Below are positions 11,991 to 23,800 of a stretch of DNA of 64,000 nucleotides, in pieces. The DNA is taken from the NCBI GenBank assembly GCA_961205875.1, contig OY540812.1, positions 32,435,098 to 32,499,097 on the forward strand, written 5' to 3'. The DNA is from Sialis fuliginosa. Lineage: Eukaryota; Arthropoda; Insecta; Megaloptera; Sialidae. Position numbers and translations under genes: made by a program. The notes beneath the pieces are model-generated. The model made no database searches and had not been told where the DNA came from. It was given only the letters and a program-made list of their open reading frames with translations. Position 1 is the stretch's first letter; the number at the start of each line of letters is the position of its first letter.

Positions 11991-12331
11991 TTATTATTTT
12001 TTATACATTTTTTATAATATAACATTCCGTAGTATTTTAAATTTTGGTATGAATTAAAAAATCAATTGTATAAAATTAGTTTTATATAAACAAAGTTTTT
12101 GTTTTTTAAATGTATTATATTTTATTATATTCTGCAGCCACGTGTTTATAAGACAGTATCAAACTTGACAAATGCAAATATAAAAAATTAAAAGTTTAGC
12201 GCTACTTCACTCTCGTGTTTGTTTTTTCTTGAAATCAATCTAATTGTTAGATTTTTTTTAAATTTACATTAACATTACAACTACCTACAATTTATGAGCC
12301 TGCCCTAATTTTTTTAACATACAGCCTAAAC
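11991..12331. other. AT-rich intergenic spacer
   Basis: No gene or repeat recognised. Confidence 0.35.
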
Positions 12332-12678
12332 CAGTGGTTCCTAAAGTGTGCGCAGGATAAAAATCGATAGTGTCACCCCCCCACCCCCCACCCCCCGCAA
12401 ATAAAAAATTAGAAAGTGCAGACTTTTGAATGAGTTTTGGATCATGCAAATCTAATAATTTTTCGTGGAGATAAAATCAAATCGAAATAGGAAACCCTAA
12501 CATTAAATTATTAATTACTGTAGATTTGGACACCCTGTATCAACCATTGGACGGTAGGTGGTAAATCCAATAAGAGATATTTTTTCGCTAAGCCGCGGGG
12601 CCCGTAGCATTTGCTACTCCTGCTACATGGCTAATCCGGCGCTATTCCTTTACCGTAAGAAACGTTTTAGGACCACTG
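12332..12678. mobile_element. hAT-type element (347 bp) with foreign repeat inside
   Basis: Inverted ends CAGTGGTTCCTAAAG and TTTTAGGACCACTG. Its interior from about 12520 to 12650 (ACCATTGGACGGTA, GCGGGGCCCGTAGCATTTGC) matches the right half of the separate hAT element at 52946-53683, so it is a composite. Confidence 0.65.
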
Positions 12679-12963
12679 TTTTAGTAATAAAACACTACAA
12701 ACACAATTGAAATGTATTTATAGTTATGTAATAGATACAAACGTAACCACGGCATTCTTATTTCTAGCACACATTAGTAATTATTGTGTTTATTGTCGCA
12801 GGTAATTTTAAGATAAAACATGGGAGGAGGGGGTTTACCGGGTGTTTTCCTCTTCCTGGATATTAAAATTGTTGCAGTTAATTATATATATTTAACTTCT
12901 TTTGTTTAATTTGACATTTTAAGATAGTTAAGCAGCGTTATCCATATACAAACATATATATTA

Positions 12964-13685
12964 CTAGCAGTGCTCACGCGGCTTCACCCGCGTAGACTAC
13001 AGAATTATTGTTTAAGATTTTTGAAAAATATAGTTGAATTAAGTACAAACACGATTAATTATTATCGTAAACCTAAAAATATATTAATCAGAACAAAAAT
13101 TACAAATAAATTTTGTTCTGTTTAAATTTAAAAGTTAATAATCGAAAACAAAATAAACAACCGGCCGAGCGCAAAATCTTCCCTCTGCCCCGCGACACTT
13201 CATCAAGTTCGCGCGAATTGCCGCGAATAAAATGTTACTGTATGTATATTTCAAGTTATTTCCTAAACCAAAAAACCAAATTTGATGCTGTAAGGGGCAA
13301 ATTATATCTACATACATTAAGTACTTATGACGATGAAATCATTTATTTCATTAAGGATTAATGTTTTGCAGGTCATAAGTCCATGTAAACAGAATCCAAA
13401 TATTTTTAATTTTCTTTGTAACATAAAAGCAGTAATTGTGGCTTAAATATAAAAGTTAGACATATGGTGTCGCGGACTTTATTTTAGATCTTTTAATTCT
13501 ACACAATTCATTAAAACACATTTTTTTCCGACTTGATTTACTATTATCGTCACTGCTTAGCTATGTTACCCAACTTAACAAAATATAGCCTATAACCTGG
13601 CCAGAGAACGTATCTATGAATTAAAAAAGAAACCTTGTAAATCGGAAAAGTGGTTTTCGAGTGATAAGCGCACTAACAGACAGGC
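12964..13685 (-). mobile_element. Helitron-like non-autonomous element, copy 2 (inverted)
   Basis: It begins (plus sense) CTAGCAGTGCTCACGCGGC, the inverse of the GC-hairpin plus CTAG end of copy 1, and stays similar for about 700 bp to CACTAACAGACAG. Open frames here are not conserved between the copies. Confidence 0.5.
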
Positions 13686-13689
13686 GTTG

Positions 13690-13911
13690 AGCTTTATAGA
13701 TAATATGTTCTCTGGTCAGGTTATAGGATATATTTTATTACGTTAGGTAACATAAGAAATAAGCAGTGACGATAATAATAAATCAAGTCGGAAAAAATCA
13801 TAAATATCTCGGCTCCTATTCTCCTATGCGAGATAGGATCTAATGAAACTATAATAATTACAACCTTCCATACATGACAGAGGGTGAAATATGAAGCCGA
13901 CGCGGATCCGC
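13690..13911 (+). mobile_element. Helitron-like element, copy 3 (internal deletion)
   Basis: GGTCAGGTTATAGG... matches the start of copy 1, then jumps to a tail ending GAAGCCGACGCGGATCCGCTAG. It lies head to head with copy 2. Confidence 0.45.
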
Positions 13912-14445
13912 TAGTTTTTAATAGTCTTAAAATTTGAAAAATTCCCCCTCAAGATTTTTATTTAAAAAACTATCAAGGAAGAAAAATATTCGAGTATATA
14001 CCTACTTAACCAAAAATTTAATGAATTTAATTACTTAATTTTAGAGATAAAAATTGTCATCTATATTAGTTAAAAAATTAAATTAATTCTATTCTATACA
14101 AACCCAAAAGAAATATGTAAATACAGTGAAACCTGCCTAAGCCTTCTATATACCAGAAACCTGGACAAACGGAAAATTAAATTTTAGAACCGAGTTTTTC
14201 TTATGTAAAATAATAAAATAATACTCTTAACTAGAAAACTCCGTAACGCGGAAACGGGCATGTTTCCTATAAAAAAAAAAATCCACAATTTTTTTGAGCA
14301 AAAATTAATAAAAAAAATTGTCTGCATTAATACCTGAAAACCTTTTTGCAGGCAAATTTTTAAGAGGATGTGACGAAAATAAAATTCTTATGCCACGTGG
14401 CCCTCCTAGCCCCCCTCTATCTGGACCTCCTTGTAGCTATTATTT

Positions 14446-14534
14446 CTTAACACTTAAATGTCTGGCAATGCATTAATGCATCGTGTAGGTACACACAGCT
14501 GTAAAATAAAATGTCAGACATTTAAGTGTTAAAA
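14446..14534. repeat. 89-bp hairpin
   Basis: CTTAACACTTAAATGTCTG at the left is complemented by CAGACATTTAAGTGTTAA at the right, with about 50 nt between. It is probably a very small MITE; it lies downstream of the dynactin gene. Confidence 0.6.
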
Positions 14535-14757
14535 GAAAAAAACACAAATAATTAATTTTTTATTTAATATTTAATTGTAAAATATGTATATAAATAAATG
14601 AAATCAGAAATATTAACAGCGTTATACAAAATGTTATAAATAATTGTGCTTAAAATAAGAATAGTACATTACATTTTTTCCTTAAAGTACATTTTGCAAG
14701 TTCTACAAAATAGAAAACCAGGAACTGACTACAATAGTTCAGCTAATTTGACTTTTT

Positions 14758-14763
14758 TTTATT
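14758..14763 (-). terminator. Candidate poly(A) signal of the dynactin gene
   Basis: TTTATT on the plus strand reads AATAAA on the minus strand, about 70 nt beyond the dynactin stop codon. Confidence 0.5.
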
Positions 14764-14830
14764 ATTATATCAATTCCTGGAATAAACAAATAATAAATAA
14801 TACTTTTATATGCATAGTAAATAATTAGTC

Positions 14831-17800
14831 TCAAAAAGCAAACTGATTCTGAATCTTGCGCAACTCAGCGGGATTCACAATCAGAGGCACGACACAAGCC
14901 TTGGAAATATTCAATTTATTTATAGGGATCTTTATCTCAGCTACATCTACAGCTTCCTTCTCGTTCAACGCCTGGAAAACAAACAGAAACACAGACAAAT
15001 AAATAACCACACATAAAATACAAAATCACAAACTACCTTTGTCATTTCTTTTGAAGGAAATACAGCAAAGTCCGCTTCAACTTTGCCAGTGTGTTTGCGT
15101 TTCAGCGTCTCAGCATTGATTCTGTTCTGCAGTATTTCAGCTTTGCGCTGAAGCTCGCAGACTTTAGTCATTTCAGCAAGAATGTGATTCGTAGGGGACA
15201 TTTTATCTAGTAATTGTTTTGTACCTGGCTTGCGGTTGGAAATATCAATCACTTTAGGAGTAGCTAACGCCCAATATATCTCCTGAAAATATAATCCGCA
15301 TATAAATTCTGACTACATATATGTAAATCAACTATAGAAATAGAGATCAGTAAACATATTTAATTTTACCCCCCGTCCATCCAAAGTAGAAATTTGAAAA
15401 AAATATATGTGTTTGTGCATAATAAGGAGTATTTATGAAAAAAAATTCGTAGGTGTACCAGGTCATTTAAGCAAAAAAAATTTTTTTTGAAAATTTTGGA
15501 ATCGAAAATTTCTACGTATTTTTGATTGGAGATTTTTCAAAAAAATTGATATGATACTACTAAGGTATAGCTACAACATATATCGCAAAGATCGACATTT
15601 ATACAAACGTTACAGCAAAAAAAATTTTTTTTCAAAATTACATTTTTTATATTTCCCGGAAAATTAGTGGCCGCAGGGGCCCAAAAGTTTGTAGAAGGGT
15701 ATCTTTTAGTCATACCTTTTTATAAAAAAAATATCGACCCCACTTTCCCCGGGGGCAGATCGCCCTGCCATGCTCTTTATACGCTTTTTTCTTCTTCATT
15801 GACTTCCCAGAATTTTAAATAAATTCCCTGACTTTCTAAAAAAATTTTATAAATTCCCTGACTTTTCAGAATTTTAAAGAAATTCTCTAACCACTTCAGG
15901 CTTCCCTGACTTTCCAGAAAGTGGACACCCTGTAAAAAGTTGTTCACTAGGAACACTAGCAGGTGGAGGTAATAAGAATTTCCGTACGATATTATATAAT
16001 TTTTCGTATCAAAATGGAAACGTACACTAAAATGAAAATAATGACACGCCAATAGATAATTTTAAAAACATATTTACAATATTCACTTTTCTGAAAATCA
16101 GTTAAATATTCAAGATTATACAAAATTTTGCAAGAATGTTAATGAGACATCAATTTTTATATCAAGTTTAGCAACATAGTTCAATTTTATTGAAATTCAT
16201 GAAATCAAATTTTTATTGTTGTCACAAAGTTATTCGACATGATCCAACTACATTTGTTTGTAGTTTTGTAGAAAATATCCGTTATAATATCCCCATAAAA
16301 AAATAAGGATATCGATTTTTTTAAATTCAAAATAAGGATGCGGATATGTAAATGAATGAGGATAATCCGCAGTTGCGGATATGGGTATCCATTACAACTC
16401 TAGTTAAAATTACCTTAATTAAGCTGTTTGCCTCCTTTATTAGATCATCGACGACATTTTTTTCCTCGACTTTAACCATTTGTTTGAAGACAGGAAGAGG
16501 TTTCAGGTTATCGAGCTGTTTCTTGAGATGTGTTGTCTGTATTTTGATCTTCTCGTTTTGTTCATGCTTCAGCGCTAGCCTCAAGTCATGTATCTCTTGC
16601 AGAAGTAGCGGAGAATCTTTTACAATGGCAGGCAAGCTCGCGCCTGAGCCACTTTGTAAAGAACTCGGCTGTGAAATAGCTAAAAGGAAAAATGGTATTG
16701 TAAATAAATTTTTTTTTTATTATTACAACAGGGGTTCATGACAATAGGCATGATGCCTAATTTTTTAAAACTATTTTATGATGAACTTACGTGTCTCTTA
16801 TTTCCAAAAAAATGCTTAGTTCTACAGAAAATAAAGGTTTAATCACAAAAATTGACCCTTTTAAAACTAATTTTGAATTTGACGCCAAAACGCTCGCAAG
16901 TGTCATGGCGCATTTTTGACGTCACGTCTATGTAAACACTCCTTGTCAACTATAATAAATCCTTGTTCCATCGCTAATGTTTCTTGGTTTTAATTTTAGT
17001 AACACAAAACTGAGCAAATTGATAATTTAAAACCACAAAATAATTTATAAACAGTGCAGATATTAATGAAACAAAAATTACGTTTACGTAGCCGTGACGT
17101 CATCCACTCTGACTGGTGTTTTATCAAAGATTGCGGATTGCTGTATTTTGCATTTTTATTTTAACAAAAATCATATTAATCTCGCTTTTAACATGAAAAT
17201 AGATACATTTTTTAGAATCTTTTTAACTTATTTCTTATTTAAAATCATCATAATCAATTTCAGTGATACTTTGTGACTGGCATCATGCCTATTATGACAA
17301 ACAAACACTCTCTTACAAAAATGTACGCTAATAATGTTGTGACAATACAAAAAACAATATTATTAAAATTGTACTTATAATCAAATCACTACTGTATCTC
17401 ACTAGAAAGACTTATGTTGCAGAAAAGACAAAAATAAGTAATAACGTCTCCAGTTTGAAAATGTATAACTCTGGAAATATAAATCACACAGGGTGATTTA
17501 CAATCAGTGTAAAAAAAATTAACAGTAGATCGAGGATGTAATTTTAAGCAAAAAACCTTATGTGAACCTGTGTCCGGAATTTCTTCGTGAGGGAGCTACA
17601 ATCTTTCACACAAAATTAGTGTTTATTTAATATCTAGAGAACCCATTGTGCCACAGTTATGAAATTTGATACAGGGTTTGATATTAATAAATGTTATGAA
17701 TTTCATCAAATAATAATAATTTAGACCAGGGGTGTATGGGGCCAGTAGGCCCGCCGATTTTTATTAAGTATTTTTTTGTTTTTTAAAAATTATCAAATTA

Positions 17801-20800
17801 TACAAAATAAGTTTATATTCTTGTTCTATGATTACAAATAAGATGAAAAGTTAATATAAATATTTTTTATCTTATTTTTAATTATAGAACAAGAATATAA
17901 ACTTATTTTATATAATTTGAAGCATCCGTATTAAATAAAATTCTGCAGTACTTTCTTTTTTTCGATATTTTTCTAAAACAATTGATCTTATGACAAATAA
18001 ACAAAGTATATTATTGTGTATTTTGTATCATATAATCTTCTACAAGTACCCAACTCAGGAAAAAATTCAAGAACAAAAAAATACTGGATAAAAATTGGCG
18101 GGTTCACTGGTCCCACACACCCTTGATCTAAATTATTATTATTTGATACTGTAAATCAATAACACTTATTAATACCAAACCCTGTATCAAATTTCATAAC
18201 TGTACCATAATGGGTTCTCCAGATACTAAATAAACACTAATTTTGGGTAAAAGACTGTAGCTCCCTCACAAAGAATTTCCGGACACAAGTTCACATAAGG
18301 TTTTTTGCTTAAAATTACATCCTCGATCTACTGTTAAATTTTTTACACTAGTTGTAAATCAGCCTGTACCGGGTTACACATTAAGAGTGGATATCGACTT
18401 TATTTTGAAAACTATAAGAATTAGAGCAATATGTCAAATTTTAACTACCCTTCAATTTGCATTTGGAAGAATAATAAAATATCATGCAACCCCCACCCAT
18501 ACTCGCATCGCCCACACGCCTCTCAACTTTGAAATTTCAAATGGAACCCCCCATATTTTATTCCAGAATATTAAAGCTACATTTATTTAATAAACTTTTT
18601 AGTTCAACAAAATTTTTCTCTGGTGGACCATTCAAGAAATATTGGGCAAGTAGTGAATTATTTTAGGGTATAGTATTTTTGCCACATTAAGGAGGATATC
18701 GACTTTATTTCGGAAACTATAAGAATTAGAGCAATATTTCAAATTGTAACTACCCTTCAATTTGCATTTGGAAAAATAATAAAACATCATGCAACCCCCA
18801 CCCATACTCGCATCGCCCATACGCCTCTCAACTTTTAAATTTCAAATAGAACCCCCCATATTTTATTTCGCAATTTGAAAGCTAGATTTATTTAATGAAT
18901 TTTTTATCTCAACAAAATTTTTCTATGATGGACCGTTCAAGAAATATTGAGTAAAATGTATATTTTTTAGGGTATAGTGTTTTTGTCACATTAAGAGTGG
19001 ATATCGACTTTATTTTCGAAACTATAAGAATTAGAGCAATATTTCAAATTGTAACTACCCTTCAATTTGCATTTGAAAGAATAATAAAACATCTTGCAAC
19101 CCCCACCCATACTCGCATCGCCCACACGCCTCTCAACTTTGAAATTTCAAATGGAACCCCCCATATTTTATTTCGCAATTTGAAAGCTAAATTTATTTAA
19201 TGAACTTTTTACTTCAACAAAATTTTTCTATGATGGACCGTTTGAGAAATATTGGGCAAGGTGTGTATTTTTTAGGGTATAGTATTTTTGTCACATTTAG
19301 GGTGGATATCGACTAATTTTGGAATCTATGAGTTATAGCAACATTTTAAATTTTAACTGCCTTAGAATTTTTACATACGCTTATGCCCGTATTACTGTGA
19401 TAGTATCTATGGGTTCGTTTTGGAATTTAGAGCAGTGATTTTTCAAATTTTATAACATAAGCGGCTCTGACCGTACAAGATAATTTTCATAACATCATTA
19501 CTATTTTAATATCGTTAAATTTTACTGACCGCGGGTGCGCGATACTTATCAATCACTTCATGAAACTTCAAAAGAACTGTCATATAAATTGTATACCCCA
19601 TTTTAAAGTGCTTGTAAGCTAGTAAAACTAGCTGGACTGTAATACCAGACATTACATAATTAAAATAACAATACAAAATGATTTTTTTTGTATTTAAATA
19701 TTGATTTGATAACAGTTTTGTTGAAGTAAAAAGTTTATTAAATAAATTTAGCTTTCAAATTGCAAAATAAAATATGGGGGGTTCCATTTGAAATTTCAAA
19801 GTTGAGAGGCGTGTAGGCGACGCGAGTATGGGTGGGGATTACATGATGTTTTATTATTCTTCCAAATGCAAATTGAAGGGTAGTTACAATTTGAAATATT
19901 GTTCTAATTCTTATAGTTTCGAAAATAAAGTCGATATCCACTCTTAATGTGACAAAAATACTATATCCTAAAATAATTCACTACTTGCCCAATATTTCTT
20001 GAACGGTCCACCATAGAAAAATTTTGTTGAAGTAAAAAGTTTATTAAATAAATCTAGCTTTAATATTCTGAAATAAAATATGGGGGGTTCCATTTGAAAT
20101 TTAAAAGTTGAGAGGCGTGTGGGTGATGCGAGTATGGGTGGGGGTTGCATGATGTTTTATTATTTTTCCAAATGCAAATTGAAGGGTAGTTACAATTTGA
20201 AATATTGTTCTAATTCTTATAGTTTCGAAAATAAAGTCGATATCCACTCTTAATGTGACAAAAATACTATACCCTAAAAAATATACATCTTACCCAATAT
20301 TTCTTGAATGGTCCACCATAGAAAAATTTTGTTGGAGTAAAAAGTTTATTAAATAAATGTATCTTTAATATTCTGGAATAAAATATGGGGGGTTTTATTT
20401 GAAATTTCAAAGTTGAGAGGCGTGTGGGCGATGCGAGTATGGGTAGGGGTTACATGATATTTTATTATTCTTCCAAATGCAAATTGAAGGGTAGTTACAA
20501 TTTGACATATTGCTCTAATTCTTATGGTTTTCAAAATAAAGTCGATATCCACTCTTAATGTGTAACCCTGTATAGTCTAGTTTTACTTATTCAAATTACA
20601 AATCATTTCATTGAATCGTTTATTAGTTACTACCCTTTTAGTAATATACCGGTATTTTATAAGTAAGCCACTTAATATTGCAATACTTTTGATTCCACTA
20701 AATCAAAATAGTGACTTTACAATAATTTAAACTTTAATACACTTGAATTTGCAATTATTCCAGATTTCAATAGAAACAATAAAAATTGTAATTATAAAAT

Positions 20801-23800
20801 GAAATTACACCGATTAAGGGCTGTAACTAGTCTATCAGAGCGATTTGAAATTTCAAAACGTAAAACTTGACAATATAACGAACATTTTAAGATGATTCCG
20901 AGGTTTGTGTGATGTATAGTTCCAGAGTTGTATGTCACTAAACATACCTGCTGATTTCATATCGTGAGCTGCCCTCTTGGAAAGGAACTTGAGCTTCTCT
21001 TTAAGCTCTCCTTTCTCGTTTTCTAACGAATCGATATCCGCTTGCAAATGATCCATGGTCTCTTCAAACTCTTTCTCTTTCCTCTTGAGAGCATTCTGCG
21101 CTTCGCTGTACTTTCTCTCCAGTTTCTCAATCGTAAGTTCATAATCTTTATTAACATTCCCTAACTTCTTCTCCGCTAGTTCTTTACGTATTGTCATTTC
21201 CGAAAGCTCCTCCTGCTTCTGCTTGATCAGTTTTTTCAGTTCTTTAATATCGGCCTCTCTCGTTTCCAGCTTGTTCGTCAAATGCTTTGTTTCCTCCAGT
21301 TCTTTTTTAACTGTCTGCGCTCGCAGAATAATCGGGGGAACGACCTTTTCTTCTGTGTGCGTTCCAACGTTGATATCATACTCGCTGTCTTGCAGATACT
21401 GCGCTATCAATGTTGTCTGAGTCAACACCAGAGCCAGAGAGTTCTTGACGCTCTGAGCGGGGCCGAGATCATCCTGTTCATAAACCTTATCGCTTGCAAT
21501 AACCGCAAACTCTTTCAACTTGTCTGGTGAAATCGATAGATCCGTAGCTCCACTGACGAGGATATGTTGAATGCTTTGCTTTGAAACGTCCTGTAGCAGT
21601 TTTGATATTCTTCCGGTGTGGACGGAACAATTCAGAAGCTTTTCGACAATATCTCTCGGGAAGCCCAAGTTTGTGATAGTTGCGTCTGGAGGAATCCTCC
21701 GCCTCATGAATTTCAGCTGTTGCTGTATTTGATCAGTGACTGTTATTATATGGTGGGCAAACAGGCCCATGTCGCTGCCATCCGAACTCTGAAAACACAA
21801 TCAGTATGGATCATTTCTTAGTCAACTCTACCAGAGGAAAAAGAATGTAAGTTTCATTCAACATCAAGAATGACCCATATTATTACTATAAAATTACCGC
21901 TCCTCTACCAAGGAAAAATATAAACTATTTTTTACAAATTTTTGCTAATTTTTACAAGATGTAAAAAATCGTTTTGATAATCGGAATAATTTTTTGTATT
22001 CCTTTTTTTAGAGTGTTGTGTATTAAAGTAAAAAGTTGTATTCTCCCAGAATCTTCCTCCCCCCAAATTTTGCCGCCCTGGGCGGTAGCCCATGTTGCCC
22101 ATGCCTAAATTCACCACTGCATATTACAGATGTTATTGTATTCTATTTGTAATAAATCTACCTGTAAAGTCTTCAATATCAGAGCCTCAACATTAATGCC
22201 ATCGTACGCGGCCCCCAGAGTCTTGACGCTATCCAACAGCAGCTGTGTGTGGTTTATCTGGCCGTCATCATCGACCAGCAGTAGTGGGAACATTGTGTTC
22301 AGATAGTTGACGCATTTCTCCAACATCTCGGTCGGGACATTCTCATCCAGTTGGTCGCGCTTCAGCAGGTCTATGAAGTTGTCCAGTATCTTCTCCTGTG
22401 CCGCCATCTCTGGATAAGATCCACCAACCTTCAGCAGAGAGTTCGCTTTGCACGTGTTCAACGCAAAGATGAACCGATGTAGAACAGTCTGCAATAAAGT
22501 AGAAATAAATTTTTTTCCGATTTGATGACGTACAACTCCAGAATTATAAATCACACAAACTTTGGATTAGTCTTAAAATGTCCATTACACAGTCTATTCT
22601 ATTCTTATTTTAATAGTTACGCTGTAACACATTCAATGCAAATAAATTATTAATTTTAAGAACATTCATGCATGACTGACAAATTTTACAATTTTAAATA
22701 AGTAAAAAAGCTAAAAAAAAGTGTAAAATACTCTTTTTATAGTATACCACAAATTAACCTAAAAATGAAAATATAAAATCAATTTATTAAAGAATATTGG
22801 GCATATACCGGTGTTCAAGAATTATAAAAAAAGTAGTTGAAGTACTTTTTCAAGTATTGACAGCTCTGAATTAGATCTGTGTGGCTGTAGATATAGAACT
22901 AACTTTCGGAACAATTTGAAATTTTAACACGTAAAACTAGACTATTTTTTTTTTTAAATTCACTCACCTGTAATGAATATAAATAGTATGACAAGCGAGA
23001 CCTGAATGTGTACTGCTGCACCGAATGTCCCCTCACAATATCTGCCTTGTCTATTTTCTCCACCATCGGAAACTTGTCCCGTATCTGCCCCAGCAGTATG
23101 TCACTCTTGTACAACAACCTCGGTAGCAAGAGCAGCACCAGTAACGCGTCGTGATCACCTCCCCGATTCAGGAACGTGTCCGGCATGTAAGCAATCAAGA
23201 ACTTGACATGCTGCTCGCTCTGCATTACGTCGATCTTCCTCAGCTCCAGGTCGATAGCTTTCGTGTGGGCTTTCGTCTCCGCGAACATCTTCTTGAAGTC
23301 GAGGATCTCGGGCAGTGCGGAGACAGGCTTGTTTGACTCACTCTCAAGCCTTCGCTGCAACTCTTGCGACTGCTCCTGTAACTTCTGCACCAGGTCTCTG
23401 AACTTATTGATTGTCTGCTCGCGGTCAGCTATCGTTTCAAATGCTGCGTCCCTCTCACGAATAGCCTGCAATCGTTTTAGTTAATAGACATCGGGGTTTT
23501 ACACAAATACAACTCACCTCTCTGGTTGCGGCGTGAGATAAGTCTAGTTCTTCACGTAAATCTTGCTCTAGTTCTGCGTTACTTTCAACTAGCTGTTCGT
23601 TCATGTCTTGCAACGCTTCCAGTTCGGCTAATTCTTCTTCCAGTTTCTTCAGATTGTCTTCTAATGCCATTTTTCTGTCGCTAAGTTGTTCCACCATTTC
23701 CTCAGCACCCAATGCCGCATCAACCTTAAATATTCAATGTTAAGTTTTTGTGAAAAAAATAGGCTCAATTCAAATTGTTACATCTTCAATAAAAATAGTG

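Noticed and set aside
11695..12025. Plus-strand 95-codon frame over the 5' leader of the proline-rich gene
   Set aside because: It is antisense to the proposed leader/promoter, with no family resemblance.
18387..20552. Repeated open frame of 67 codons (DIDFI...ATFI-like) in both strands
   Set aside because: It is the translation of the 305-bp transposon unit. It begins with GTG, has no splice or promoter support, and one unit breaks it. Not a gene family.
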